Below the pieces are notes generated by a model, which was not told where the DNA came from, ran no database searches, and was given only the letters and a program-made list of their open reading frames with translations. The position numbers and the translations under genes were made by a program. A DNA stretch of 64,000 bases from Algoriphagus alkaliphilus. Lineage in GTDB: Bacteria; Bacteroidota; Bacteroidia; Cytophagales; Cyclobacteriaceae. Of this stretch, positions 43,974 through 53,544 are shown piece by piece. The stretch spans positions 62,001 through 126,000 of the forward strand of contig NZ_FMXE01000005.1 of NCBI RefSeq assembly GCF_900103735.1, in the 5' to 3' direction. Numbering within the stretch: the first letter of the stretch is position 1; every line of letters starts with the position of its first letter.

Positions 43974-44966
43974 ATGAACCTACGTATCGGAGTTTACAAT
44001 GTGCAATGGATGCGGGATCTGTTTGAGCCGGACGGAAGTCCAAAAACGACCGGAAAAGAAGGAACCCGCAGCAGAGAAATCGCAGAAATAGTCCAGGCGA
44101 TGAATCCGGACTTTCTGGGAATAGTCGAAGGCCCGGATACCTTGGTAAATGGCAGCAAAACTGCATCTGGACAACTTGAAACTTGGGCAAACCATTTTCT
44201 CCCAGGCAATAACTTCAAGGGCATTCATGGTTTTCCTTCTGCGGGTCAGCAGGAGCTTTGTGCGCTTTATGATTGCACCAAGATAAAGGTGCTTTTCACT
44301 CCCGAAATGAAAGACGGAGAGCGATTTAACCAGCCATTTCTCATGGATACAACAAATCGCATGATCAAGGAGCAATACACGCACTACCGTCCTCCGCTTG
44401 AAGTCAGTATTTTGGGAGTAGATGACTCGTTTATTTCCCGAGTCATCATCGCGCACACAAAATCCAAGGGGATTTTCGACAAAGTAGACTATGCCCGATT
44501 TGAGCAAATTTCACAAAGAGACCGTCTTAAACTATTCGGGGAATGCATGCACATTCGTGAACGCTGCGACCAATACCTAGCCAAAGGCCAACAAGTCATT
44601 GTCATGGGTGATATCAATGACGGTTTTGAACTGGATTTTTATGAAAACAGATTTTCAAAAAGTGCAGTTGAACTGTTACTTGGATCTACCTGGAAACCGG
44701 AATGGATCCTCAAAGCCACACTTCCTAAACCCAAACTCACGGCTTATGGCTGGACACCCTACTCTTCCAAATTCAGGGACAGAATTACCGGTGATATTTT
44801 CAATGTACTGATCGATCACATTTTGATCAGTCAAGGCCTCAAACTGATCAAAGGCCAAGTTTGGAACCCGATTTTGGAAAAAGATGATCCGGCAATTAAG
44901 AGTGTGAAAAATCAACTTATCCGAGCTTCAGATCATTATCCCGTTCTCATAGAAATCGAAACTTAG
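43974..44966 (+). CDS. endonuclease/exonuclease/phosphatase family protein
   Basis: This 330-aa EEP-fold protein keeps the catalytic residues: N in YNVQW, E in GIVEGPD, D and N in MGDIND, D-H in LIDHILISQ and S-D-H in RASDHYPVLI. There is no signal peptide, so it acts in the cytoplasm or is released otherwise. EEP enzymes cleave phosphodiesters (DNA repair, sphingomyelin or nucleotide substrates); the substrate cannot be told here. The start codon sits right after the terminator of the previous gene. Confidence 0.88.
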   Translation: MNLRIGVYNVQWMRDLFEPDGSPKTTGKEGTRSREIAEIVQAMNPDFLGIVEGPDTLVNGSKTASGQLETWANHFLPGNNFKGIHGFPSAGQQELCALYDCTKIKVLFTPEMKDGERFNQPFLMDTTNRMIKEQYTHYRPPLEVSILGVDDSFISRVIIAHTKSKGIFDKVDYARFEQISQRDRLKLFGECMHIRERCDQYLAKGQQVIVMGDINDGFELDFYENRFSKSAVELLLGSTWKPEWILKATLPKPKLTAYGWTPYSSKFRDRITGDIFNVLIDHILISQGLKLIKGQVWNPILEKDDPAIKSVKNQLIRASDHYPVLIEIET

Positions 44967-45179
44967 TCTTATCCAAGTCAAAGTCCGGTCACAAAATCCT
45001 ACTCAATCATGAAAAATAAATCTTTCTCCACGCATTTTTTTGCTCAAATAGGCCAACAAATAAGCTGATAAAAAAAAGCAAATTTACCCTTCACACAGCT
45101 CAAGGCCAACTCATCCAAAAGCGGCCTTGATCCTTTATTTTTTTACTAATTTGAAATGCATCCCAAACTCTTTTGGATT

Positions 45180-47459
45180 ATGAACCTCCCAAAACAATCG
45201 CTTCCTATTCTATTGTTCATTTACATATTGAATGGCTTTTCTCAGCCTCTCCACTCACAAATCACAAAAGAATCCTATGATCGGGCTGCTTATTTTTTAA
45301 CTGAAAATATTCAAAAACAAGTGTATCATCTGGAAGTAATTCCAAACTGGATTGACGGAAGCAAGGGTTTTGTCCATTCTGCCAATACCAAAGAAGGAAA
45401 ACGGTTTTTCAAAACCAATACCTCCACCTTCGAAACTTCAGAGGCTTTTGATCATATCATTTTGGCAAGGCTCCTTCAGACGAAAACAGGGGAATCTATC
45501 GATCAGGCCAATTTACCTATTGAGCGGGTCAATTTGGTAAATGGAAAAGTCGTGACCTTTCAATGGAAAAATCAAAATTGGACCTGGAATTTAGAAAGTG
45601 GTGCTATTGATTCTATTCCAATCTCTGAACGGAATGAAATGGAGTCATTTTCACCTGACAGAAAATGGAAAGCCTTCAGCAGAAACTACAACCTTTTCAT
45701 CAAAAACCTCACCACAGGAGAAGAAACGCCACTGAGTACCGATGGACGAAAAGATTTCGAATACGCCTCATTTTGGGGATGGAGCGATATTATTTACGGG
45801 GAAAATGGAGAACGTCCAACTCACTTTATGGTCAATTGGTCTCCTGATTCGAAGAAGATTTTCACCCAAATCGTTGATTTGAGAATTGCCGAAAAAATGT
45901 ACCTCCTCGATTGGAGTAAAGATGAAAAATTCCGCCCTGAGCTTCTCTCCTACTACCGTGGATCGCCTGGAGACAGCACCGTGGTTAAGTACATTCCGGT
46001 GATTTTTGATCTGGAGAAAAAGACAGAAAAAAAAATCCCCGAACTCACCTCCCCGCATTTTATCGGAATCAATCTTCGTTGGTCGGATGACAGCAATATG
46101 CTCAGCGGATTTCATATTCAGCGTGGTTACAAAGAATATCACCTGATTGAGTTGGATGCCCAGAAAGGAGAAATTCGGAAAATCGTTTCTGAGTCTTCCC
46201 CCACCCATGTCAATCGCGACAACATTTTCAGATGGTTAAAAAACGGGCAATTCATTCTGAGTTCAGAAAAGACGGGCTGGAACCAATTGTATCTCATTGA
46301 CTGGAATTCCGGTAAAGAAATCAATCCGATCACTTCCGGCAACTTTGTGGTAAATAAACTGAGTCATCTGGATGAGAAAAAAGGGGTAGTGTATTTCGAG
46401 GCTTCAGGAAAAGAATCCGGACGAAATCCCTATTTCAACCATCTCTATCGGGTGAATCTTGACGGAACCAATCTTGAACTTTTGAGCCAGGAAAACGCCT
46501 ACCATGAGATCCATATTTCCCCGGACGGAAAACTTGCCGTGGATAATTATTCCACTGTCAATCAACCCACGCAATCCATCCTGCTGGAATTGGAGACCGG
46601 AAAGCACCTTCAAAAAATCTCTGAGGCGGACATTTCAATTCTGAAAAGAAAAGGCTACAAATCTCCTGTTCCCTTCACCGCAACTGCTAAAGACGGCAAA
46701 ACAGATATTTACGGGGTTTACTTTCTCCCCACTACTTTTTCCTCAAAGAAAAAATACCCAATCATCGACTACACCTACTCCGGCCCACATACTTCCACTG
46801 CACCAAAGACTTTCAAAGCCGGACTTCTTGGGCATCAGCAACCGATGGCGGAGCTAGGTTTCGTGGTGGTGACCATCGATGGCATGGGCGGCTTTGGTAG
46901 ATCAAAAGCCTTCTCAGATGCTTCCTATCGAAATTTAGGAGATGGAACCACAGACCATGTGCTTGCAATCACACAGTTGGCAAGCAAAAATACTTTTTTG
47001 GATATCACCAAAGTGGGGATTTTTGGCCACTCAGCAGGTGGATATGATGCGGGACGAGCGATGCTTTTGCACCCTGATTTCTACAAAGTTGGCGTTGCTT
47101 CGGCAGGAGATCATGATTTCCGGATGGAAAAAGCCTGGTGGCCTGAGATGTACATGGGCTATCCTGTAGGAGATTTCTATCACGAGCAATCCAACATCAC
47201 CAATGCCGCAAACCTTAAAGGCCATTTGCTTTTAGCTCACGGAGGAAAAGATGAAAATGTCAACCCATCAGCCACTTTCAAACTTGCCGAAAACCTGATT
47301 AAAGCCGGAAAGGATTTTGATTTGTTCATTTGGCCAAGCCGAGACCATAGTTTTGGTCGTCCTCCGGGAGATTACTTCACCAAAAAGCGCTGGGATTACT
47401 TTATCGAACATTTGCTGGGTGATAAGCCGATCAGGCATTTGCAGATTGGGAAGGATTGA
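45180..47459 (+). CDS. S9 family prolyl peptidase, DPP IV type, exported
   Basis: The ATG at 45180 gives 759 aa and a clean signal peptide (MNLPKQSLPILLFIYILNG); an upstream ATG at 45156 would add a weaker front. The N-terminal half is a beta-propeller of WSDD/W-D-x repeats (about 60-500). The C-terminal alpha/beta hydrolase has the triad Ser618 in GHSAGG, Asp691 in GGKDENVNP and His723 in SRDHSFG. It is a periplasmic dipeptidyl peptidase-like enzyme for peptide trimming. The sequence GHSAGGYDAG differs from the common GWSYGG, so the branch is not canonical DPP IV. Confidence 0.88.
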   Translation: MNLPKQSLPILLFIYILNGFSQPLHSQITKESYDRAAYFLTENIQKQVYHLEVIPNWIDGSKGFVHSANTKEGKRFFKTNTSTFETSEAFDHIILARLLQTKTGESIDQANLPIERVNLVNGKVVTFQWKNQNWTWNLESGAIDSIPISERNEMESFSPDRKWKAFSRNYNLFIKNLTTGEETPLSTDGRKDFEYASFWGWSDIIYGENGERPTHFMVNWSPDSKKIFTQIVDLRIAEKMYLLDWSKDEKFRPELLSYYRGSPGDSTVVKYIPVIFDLEKKTEKKIPELTSPHFIGINLRWSDDSNMLSGFHIQRGYKEYHLIELDAQKGEIRKIVSESSPTHVNRDNIFRWLKNGQFILSSEKTGWNQLYLIDWNSGKEINPITSGNFVVNKLSHLDEKKGVVYFEASGKESGRNPYFNHLYRVNLDGTNLELLSQENAYHEIHISPDGKLAVDNYSTVNQPTQSILLELETGKHLQKISEADISILKRKGYKSPVPFTATAKDGKTDIYGVYFLPTTFSSKKKYPIIDYTYSGPHTSTAPKTFKAGLLGHQQPMAELGFVVVTIDGMGGFGRSKAFSDASYRNLGDGTTDHVLAITQLASKNTFLDITKVGIFGHSAGGYDAGRAMLLHPDFYKVGVASAGDHDFRMEKAWWPEMYMGYPVGDFYHEQSNITNAANLKGHLLLAHGGKDENVNPSATFKLAENLIKAGKDFDLFIWPSRDHSFGRPPGDYFTKKRWDYFIEHLLGDKPIRHLQIGKD

Positions 47460-47472
47460 ATTAATTTTTGCC

Positions 47473-48640
47473 ATGAAACTCAAAAAGAGCCTTCTTCATC
47501 AAATTCAGTCGATTATTACTTCTTCTCGAGAGAATGCAATCCGGACGATTGATTTTGAAAGAGTCATGATGTATTGGAATATAGGTAAAGTAATATTTGA
47601 AGAAGAGCAAGGTGGAAAAGACAGGGCGAAATATGGTGAATTCCTGATTAAAGCCATCTCTGAGGAATTCCAACCTAAATTCGGTTCTGGTTTTTCAGTT
47701 CGCCAATTAGAATTGAATAGGCAGTTTTTTCGAACTTTTCCAATTGCGCACGCGCTACGTTCGCAATTAAGTTGGACTCTATACCGGATTTTGATAAGAA
47801 TAGAAAACCACGACAAAAGAGAATTTTACATTGCAGAGGCCACAAAAAACAACTAGACATCAAGACAACTAGAAAGACAAATCAACAGTCAATTGTTTGA
47901 AAGATTGTTATTAAGCAATATGTGTATTCGGTTAGCTGCACGTACCCAAATAAAGGTAGAATTAAGTTCCAATTGAATGTGCTGTGGACTGTTGACAGTC
48001 GTCTGTGGACGTGTATCCGCATACAAAATACCCCAAATCTAGTCCACGTGCATCAGTGCGGATACACATATTAAGCAATGATGTAGGTTCTGTTTTAGCT
48101 ATTGCAAGAGAAGAAAAACTTCCTTCAGATGCAAAGGAAGTTATCAAAGACCCGATGGTGTTAGAATTTCTTGGACTAAAGCGAGAATCATCCTTCTATG
48201 AATTAGATTTAGAGAAAGCCATCATTACCCATTTACAAGAATTTTTATTGGAAATTGGCAATGGATTTTCATTCGTAGCAAGACAAAAGCGCATACATAT
48301 TGATGGAGATGAATTTTCTGTTGATTTAGTTTTTTACAATCGACTTCTGCAATGTTTTGTCCTATTCGAAATAAAGACAAGCAAACTCACTCATCAAGAT
48401 ATTGGTCAATTGCAGATGTATGTCAATTATTATGACCGCTTTGAAAAACAAGAATTTGAAAATCCCAGCATTGGGATTTTATTATGTGCCGATAAAAATG
48501 ATGCAGTCGTAAAAATCACTCTTCCAGAAAACAACAAAACAATTGTTGCAAGCAAATATCAATTGTACTTGCCTTCTGAAAAGCAATTAATTGAAGAAAT
48601 GAAAAAAGAAATAGATAAACTTCAAAAAGACGAAAAATAA
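47473..48640 (+). pseudogene. DUF1016 (YhcG-like) PDDEXK nuclease gene, split by stop and insertion
   Basis: The N-terminal part MKLKKSLLHQIQSII and RQLELNRQFFRTFP is the DUF1016 front. The frame ends at AEATKNN with a TAG where family members have Trp (NNWSxRQL); after that stop the text TSRQLERQINSQLFERLLLSN continues in frame. A 150-bp insert (47920-48069) then breaks the frame, and the normal text resumes at DVGSVLAIAREEKLPSD to the end. The C-terminal nuclease is otherwise intact: FYELDLEKAI, VDLVFYNRLLQCFVLFEIKTSK. Lesions: one nonsense codon plus one insertion. Such genes occur near restriction or phage-defence loci, but none is seen here. Confidence 0.8.
47910..48079. mobile_element. 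MITE-like 150-bp insertion with target-site duplication
   Basis: The insert is 47920-48069. It is flanked by identical ATTAAGCAAT copies (47910-47919 and 48070-48079), a 10-bp target-site duplication. The ends form a 24-bp imperfect inverted repeat (47920-47943 and 48046-48069) that starts ATGTGTAT and matches at 18 of 24 positions. It has no gene. Removing the insert and one flank copy rejoins LLLSN to DVGSV of the DUF1016 gene in frame. It holds the GTGGAC/GTCCAC repeat core (47984-48010). It was probably moved by a transposase elsewhere. Confidence 0.75.
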
Positions 48641-48784
48641 TTCCAAAAAAATACCTCTTATAACTCTCGGTCCATTTAAATCCTTAAACAATTTTTTACT
48701 GAAACAGAATTTGTTAAAAAGTAAACTATCTTCTAATTTATGTTAGTCTCAAATTTTTTATCAATCAAAAAGCCTTTTCCTCCC

Positions 48785-48814
48785 TTGCATGTTCTCCAAC
48801 CAGTCCTATATTTG
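48785..48814 (+). promoter_or_regulatory. hisG: Bacteroidota promoter of the his operon
   Basis: TTG (48785-48787), a 19-nt spacer and TATATTTG (48807-48814) match the consensus. Transcription should begin near 48820, so the leader peptide ATG at 48824 has almost no 5' UTR. Confidence 0.7.
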
Positions 48815-48823
48815 CCCCCTTAA

Positions 48824-48907
48824 ATGGAAAACACCAATAGAAATATTGAACTTTTAACGCTTGATCAGCACGCAAACGTGTTGCATCACTTCCATCATTC
48901 CTCCTGA
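48824..48907 (+). CDS. his operon leader peptide, 27 aa, His-rich
   Basis: A 27-codon ORF begins 9 nt after the promoter -7 box and ends at TGA. Its last third reads H-A-N-V-L-H-H-F-H-H-S-S; with five of the final twelve residues histidine it should stall ribosomes when His-tRNA is scarce. It lies about 100 nt before hisG, in the position of his attenuator leader peptides in other bacteria. The role is inferred from composition and position. Confidence 0.75.
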   Translation: MENTNRNIELLTLDQHANVLHHFHHSS

Positions 48908-49008
48908 GGAAGATACATACACCCCCACCCGGTGATGCTGATGACAGGGATTCGGCCATTCACCAAAATTTATTCAAATCCAAAACTTTCCTAGCGTAAC
49001 TTGTCCCC
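48883..49008 (+). promoter_or_regulatory. putative his leader/attenuator region
   Basis: The His-codon stretch GCATCAC (48883-48889) can pair over 7 bp with GTGATGC (48932-48938). The latter overlaps a weak alternative stem GGTGA (48931-48935) / TCACC (48960-48964). This suits competing structures controlled by ribosome stalling. No clear T-run terminator was found, so the exact mechanism is open. Confidence 0.45.
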
Positions 49009-49869
49009 ATGGAACAAATAATCCGCATTGCTGTCCAAAAAAGTGGCAGACTTTCCGATGACTCACTCAGCTTAATCAAAGAGTGCGGCATCAAATTTTA
49101 CAACGGAACGGGCAAATTGAAGTCCACTTCCACCAACTTCCCCGTGGAATTTCTTTTTCTTAGGGATGATGATATCCCCGGCTATGTAGCTGATGGGGTT
49201 GCTGATTTGGGCATAGTAGGCCAAAATGAAGTCGTAGAGAAAGACAAAGATGTCCTGACACTTAAAAAATTGGGGTTTTCCAAGTGCAGACTTTCACTCG
49301 CCATCCCAAAAGGTGAAGACTACTCCGGAATTTCTTATTTCCAGGGAAAAAACATCGCTACCTCCTACCCAAAAATCCTTGGCGACTACCTAAAGTCAGA
49401 AGGAATCAATGCTGAAATCCACGAAATCAGCGGATCTGTAGAGATCGCACCCAGCATCGGGTTGGCAGAAGGAATATTTGACATTGTCAGTTCGGGTTCC
49501 ACTTTGATGATGAACGGCCTCAAAGAAGTCGAGGAAGTATTCAAATCAGAGGCCATATTGATTGGGAATAAAAATCTCGCTGATTGGAAAAAGACAATAC
49601 TTGACAAGCTCCTGTTCAGGATTAATGCCGTCCAAAAAGGCAAAAGCAGCAAATATGTTTTGCTCAATGCGCCAAATGATTCCCTTGAAAAAATTATCAG
49701 CCTGATTCCCGGGATGAGAAGTCCGACGATTTTGCCATTGGCGCAGCCGGGTTGGTCTTCAGTCCATTCAGTATTGAGCGAAGATCAATTCTGGGAAAAT
49801 ATCGAAGGACTCCGGGCCGCCGGCGCTGAGGGAATTTTGGTCGTCCCCATTGAAAAAATGGTTATCTAA
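49009..49869 (+). CDS. hisG: ATP phosphoribosyltransferase (long form)
   Basis: This 286-aa enzyme catalyses the first step of histidine synthesis, joining ATP and PRPP. It begins IIRIAVQKSGRLSDDSL. It has the phosphoribosyl-binding pattern PSIGLAEGIFDIVSSGSTL with the family Glu-Asp site and the C-terminal ACT-like regulatory domain (KYVLLNAPNDSLEKI; PGMRSPTILPLAQ) that binds histidine in HisG-L. The long form does not need HisZ. The start is an ATG about 100 nt after the leader peptide. Confidence 0.95.
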   Translation: MEQIIRIAVQKSGRLSDDSLSLIKECGIKFYNGTGKLKSTSTNFPVEFLFLRDDDIPGYVADGVADLGIVGQNEVVEKDKDVLTLKKLGFSKCRLSLAIPKGEDYSGISYFQGKNIATSYPKILGDYLKSEGINAEIHEISGSVEIAPSIGLAEGIFDIVSSGSTLMMNGLKEVEEVFKSEAILIGNKNLADWKKTILDKLLFRINAVQKGKSSKYVLLNAPNDSLEKIISLIPGMRSPTILPLAQPGWSSVHSVLSEDQFWENIEGLRAAGAEGILVVPIEKMVI

Positions 49870-49900
49870 AAGAGATTTTAAAGTTATTCAATCCATACCT

Positions 49901-51196
49901 ATGCAACTCCTGGTCAATCCTTCGCCCGAAAAGTGGAAAAAACAACTGGCCCGACCGGTCCAGAAAACCAAGGAAATCAATAAAATCGTCAAGCCTATTT
50001 TGAAAAAAGTAGAGCTGGGTGGTGACAAAGCCCTGAAAAAATTTGCCCAGGAATATGATCATGTTCACTTGGAAAGTCTATTGGTAACAGCCGAAGAAAT
50101 CAAAGCTGCATCGGACTTAGTCAGTAAAGAACTCAAAAGAGCGATCAAAATTGCTAAGGCAAATATTGAGCGCTTTCATGCCGCACAGGCACAGCCGGAG
50201 CTCATAGAAGAAGTGATGCCGGGTGTAATTTGCAGAAGAAAAAGTATTCCGATCCAGCGCGTGGGATTATATATTCCAGGCGGTACAGCACCACTTTTCA
50301 GTACTGTTTTGATGCTGGGAATTCCTGCCAAACTTGCCGGCTGTAAGGAAATCGTACTCTGCTCGCCTCCTAATCGGGAAGGGAATATTTACCCCGCAAT
50401 TTTGTACACTGCATCATTGATCGGTATTACCAAAATCGTCAAAGTCGGTGGTGCTCAGGCCGTTGCTGCACTTACTTTTGGGACAGAAAGTGTTCCACGG
50501 GTAGATAAAATTTTTGGCCCCGGAAATCAATATGTCACCGCAGCCAAGCAACTGGTGACAAAATATGGTGTAGCCATCGATATGCCCGCAGGGCCATCGG
50601 AAGTGTTGGTTTATGCAGATGAGACAGCTATTCCCGCTTTTGTAGCCTCAGATTTACTTTCTCAGGCGGAACATGGCGTAGATTCACAGGTAGTTTTGGT
50701 AACTCCCTCGGAGAAATTCGCCAAAAAAGTCCTCAAGGAGATCAACGAGCAATTGGAAAAGCTCCCGAGGAAAGACATCGCTTTCAAGGCATTGGCAAAT
50801 TCGACAGCTGTGGTAATGGAAAATCAGGAAAAAGCCTTGGCTTTGATCAATGAATATGCTCCCGAGCACCTGATTATAGCGGTAGAAAATGAAGAAGAAG
50901 TCGTCGCAGCGATTTACAATGCCGGTTCGGTTTTTATCGGAAACTTCACTCCAGAGTCCGCCGGTGATTATGCTTCAGGAACGAATCACACACTTCCAAC
51001 TTATGGCTATGCACGCAATTACAGCGGTGTTTCCTTGGATAGCTTTGTTAAAAAAATTACTTATCAAAAAATTACTGCCGAAGGATTGAAAACACTTGGG
51101 CCGGTAGTCGAAGTGATGGCAGCAAATGAACTGCTGGAGGCACACAAAAATGCGGTAACTATTCGTCTTAACTATCTCAAGCAGAATAAGAAATGA
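49901..51196 (+). CDS. hisD: histidinol dehydrogenase
   Basis: This 431-aa enzyme performs the two-step NAD-dependent oxidation of histidinol to histidine. The Rossmann and Zn-site blocks include GLYIPGGTAPLFSTVLMLG, DLLSQAEHGVDSQ and YAPEHLII. The ATG at 49901 lies after hisG; the track start at 49850 would overlap hisG with a non-family leader. It overlaps hisC by 4 nt (ATGA). Confidence 0.95.
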   Translation: MQLLVNPSPEKWKKQLARPVQKTKEINKIVKPILKKVELGGDKALKKFAQEYDHVHLESLLVTAEEIKAASDLVSKELKRAIKIAKANIERFHAAQAQPELIEEVMPGVICRRKSIPIQRVGLYIPGGTAPLFSTVLMLGIPAKLAGCKEIVLCSPPNREGNIYPAILYTASLIGITKIVKVGGAQAVAALTFGTESVPRVDKIFGPGNQYVTAAKQLVTKYGVAIDMPAGPSEVLVYADETAIPAFVASDLLSQAEHGVDSQVVLVTPSEKFAKKVLKEINEQLEKLPRKDIAFKALANSTAVVMENQEKALALINEYAPEHLIIAVENEEEVVAAIYNAGSVFIGNFTPESAGDYASGTNHTLPTYGYARNYSGVSLDSFVKKITYQKITAEGLKTLGPVVEVMAANELLEAHKNAVTIRLNYLKQNKK

Positions 51197-52260
51197 GCTT
51201 TGATCTAAACTCACTTTTGCGACCGCATATTGCAAAATTACAGCCCTACACCTCTGCCCGAGACGAGTACACCGGGAAGGATGGCGTGTTTTTGGATGCA
51301 AACGAAAACCCATTTGGGTCGATTACAGCTCAGGATTTCAACCGATATCCAGACCCTTATCAAAGTGACCTGAAGGAAGAAATCGCCAAAATCAAGCATA
51401 TGCGACCAACTCAGATTTTCCTTGGCAATGGTTCCGATGAAGCGATTGATTTGCTGTTTCGTGCCTTTTGCAATCCAGGCAAAGACAAGGTCATCCTGCT
51501 TCCTCCCACCTACGGCATGTATGAGGTCAGTGCAGGCATCAATGACGTGGAAATCCGAAAAGTGGCATTGACAGACGATTTTCAACTCCAGCCTGAAAAG
51601 ATCCTAGCAGCAGCAGACGAGCACACTAAAATCCTCTTTATCTGCTCACCAAACAATCCCTCAGCCAATAAAGCAAAGCGGGAAGACATTCTTTATCTAC
51701 TGAAAAACTTCAAGGGTTTGGTAGTGGTAGATGAGGCGTACATAGACTTCAGTGATGAACCGAGTTTCACCACCGAACTAGTAAATTATCCCAATCTGCT
51801 CGTGATGCAGACATTCTCCAAAGCTTGGGGTTTAGCTTCCCTGCGTCTCGGGATGGCTTTTGCGAGTGAAGAAATCATCCAGATTCTCAACAAAATCAAA
51901 CCCCCTTATAATATTTCAGGTCTGACTCAGGAGACTGTTTTGGCAGCCATTCAGAACAAGAAAAAGGTGGATCAGATGATCAAGCAGATTTTAGCAGAGC
52001 GTGATTTCCTTCTAAAAGAAATGGCAAAACTCCCTTTTGTGCAGAAGATTCATCCTTCCCACGCTAATTTCCTGTTGGTGAAAATCCCAAATGCAAATCA
52101 GGTTTATGATGATTTGATCGCTGAGAAAGTAATTGTGCGAAATCGAGCCAAAGTTTTGCTTTGTGAAGATTGTCTGAGAATTACTCTAGGAACTCGTGCA
52201 GAAAATGAGGCGCTTTTGAGTGCGCTGAGGAAGGTTTGTGAAAAGTCCACTGTCCACTGA
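51193..52260 (+). CDS. hisC: histidinol-phosphate aminotransferase
   Basis: This 355-aa fold-type I PLP enzyme converts imidazole-acetol phosphate to histidinol phosphate. The PLP lysine is K210 in TFSKAWGLASLRLG. The N-terminal LDANENPFG block and the VVVDEAYIDF Asp motif are typical. The C-terminal block RITLGTRAENEALLSAL closes the fold. The 3' end carries repeat DNA beginning inside the last codons (52245). Confidence 0.95.
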   Translation: MSFDLNSLLRPHIAKLQPYTSARDEYTGKDGVFLDANENPFGSITAQDFNRYPDPYQSDLKEEIAKIKHMRPTQIFLGNGSDEAIDLLFRAFCNPGKDKVILLPPTYGMYEVSAGINDVEIRKVALTDDFQLQPEKILAAADEHTKILFICSPNNPSANKAKREDILYLLKNFKGLVVVDEAYIDFSDEPSFTTELVNYPNLLVMQTFSKAWGLASLRLGMAFASEEIIQILNKIKPPYNISGLTQETVLAAIQNKKKVDQMIKQILAERDFLLKEMAKLPFVQKIHPSHANFLLVKIPNANQVYDDLIAEKVIVRNRAKVLLCEDCLRITLGTRAENEALLSALRKVCEKSTVH

Positions 52261-52346
52261 CAACAGTCGACAGCACCCAAACAAACAAGTTGAAATTTAA
52301 CAATCAGTGTAACCTACCGTGGACTGTCGTCTATGGACTGTTGACA
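52245..52346. repeat. inverted GTCCAC/GTGGAC repeats between hisC and hisB
   Basis: Copy one (52245-52273) reads GTCCACTGTCCACTGACAAC...; its first 16 nt are the last coding bases of hisC. Copy two (52319-52346) reads GTGGACTGTCGTCTATGGAC.... They are roughly inverted and flank a 45-nt spacer. Related copies occur inside the MITE, after hisB and near 58.7 kb. Confidence 0.65.
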
Positions 52347-52356
52347 AGAATTAGCC

Positions 52357-53451
52357 ATGAAAAAAGTACTCTTCATAGATCGGGACGGCACGATCATCAA
52401 AGAACCGCCGACAGACTTTCAGGTGGACAGTCTGGAAAAGCTGGAATTTCTGCCAAAAGCCATATCTAACCTCCGCAAAATCGCAGAGGAATTGGACTTC
52501 GAACTGGTCATGGTGACCAATCAGGACGGTTTGGGTACAGGGTCTTTTCCTGAAAAAGACTTTTGGCCAGCACAATACAAAATGCTGAAAACCTTGGAAC
52601 AGGAAAACGTATTTTTCAAAGCGATTCATGTTGACAAAACTTTTGAACATGAAAACGCACCCACACGGAAACCGAGAACTGGTTTACTTACCCAATATTT
52701 TAACGAAGAATACGATCTGGCCAATTCCTACGTCATCGGAGATCGATATACAGACGTTCAGTTGGCGAAAAATCTGGGATCGAAAGCGATTTTCATCGGA
52801 GACCCCAACCCCGATGCAGCCCTTTCAACCAAAGATTGGGACGAGATCTATGATTTTCTAAAAATGCCTCCCCGAACCGCGGAAGTAATTCGGAAAACTT
52901 CAGAAACAGACATTTACATCAATTTGAATCTTGATGGCAGCGGTAAATGTGATATTTCTACAGGTTTGCACTTCTTTGATCACATGCTGGAGCAACTCGG
53001 AAAGCACGGAAGCACCGACTTGGAAATCAAAGTAAAGGGCGACTTGCATATTGACGAACACCACACGATCGAGGACACTGGCTTAGCTTTGGGCGAAGCC
53101 TATCTGAAAGCACTTGGAGACAAAAAAGGAATCTATCGCTACGGATTTCTTTTGGCGATGGATGACGCCTTGGCACAGGTTGCCATTGATTTTGGCGGCC
53201 GTCCTTGGTTGGTTTGGGAAGGTGGTTTTAAGCGTGAAAAGGTCGGTGACATGCCTACGGAAATGTTTTACCATTTCTTTAAATCCTTCTCCGACACCGC
53301 TAAATGCAACCTGAACATCAAAATAGAAGGAGAAAACGAACATCATAAAATCGAGGCCACTTTCAAAGGACTGGCTAGAGCGATCAAAATGGCGGTCATG
53401 CGAGATCCCAGAAATATCAATCAGTTGCCAAGTACCAAAGGAGTTCTATAA
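52357..53451 (+). CDS. hisB: bifunctional histidinol-phosphatase / imidazoleglycerol-phosphate dehydratase
   Basis: This 364-aa protein is a HAD phosphatase fused to IGPD. The HAD part (about 1-165) has D8-x-D10-G-T (FIDRDGTII) and the metal/zinc patch near [12 protein letters not shown]. The IGPD part (about 175-364) has [30 protein letters not shown] and the final [15 protein letters not shown]. It catalyses steps six and eight of the pathway. It is preceded by repeat DNA and followed by another repeat copy; hisH, hisA, hisF and hisI do not follow in the window. Confidence 0.95.
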   Translation: MKKVLFIDRDGTIIKEPPTDFQVDSLEKLEFLPKAISNLRKIAEELDFELVMVTNQDGLGTGSFPEKDFWPAQYKMLKTLEQENVFFKAIHVDKTFEHENAPTRKPRTGLLTQYFNEEYDLANSYVIGDRYTDVQLAKNLGSKAIFIGDPNPDAALSTKDWDEIYDFLKMPPRTAEVIRKTSETDIYINLNLDGSGKCDISTGLHFFDHMLEQLGKHGSTDLEIKVKGDLHIDEHHTIEDTGLALGEAYLKALGDKKGIYRYGFLLAMDDALAQVAIDFGGRPWLVWEGGFKREKVGDMPTEMFYHFFKSFSDTAKCNLNIKIEGENEHHKIEATFKGLARAIKMAVMRDPRNINQLPSTKGVL

Positions 53452-53454
53452 ATC

Positions 53455-53483
53455 GTCCACAGACGACAGTCAACTGTCCACAG
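53455..53483. repeat. GTCCAC-type repeat after hisB
   Basis: The 29-nt copy begins GTCCACAGACGACAG. Its reverse complement matches the copy core in the MITE at 27 of 29 positions. It lies 4 nt past the hisB stop. Confidence 0.65.
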
Positions 53484-53544
53484 CTGGGCTAATTTAGTGG
53501 AATGTTGGGAGGAGGAAGATTTTATGAAGCATAATAATTCAAAA

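Noticed and set aside
47461-48640. Two separate genes (a DUF1016 front and a DUF1016 nuclease)
   Set aside because: The two parts rejoin exactly when the 150-bp insert and one target-site copy are removed, so they are halves of one broken gene.
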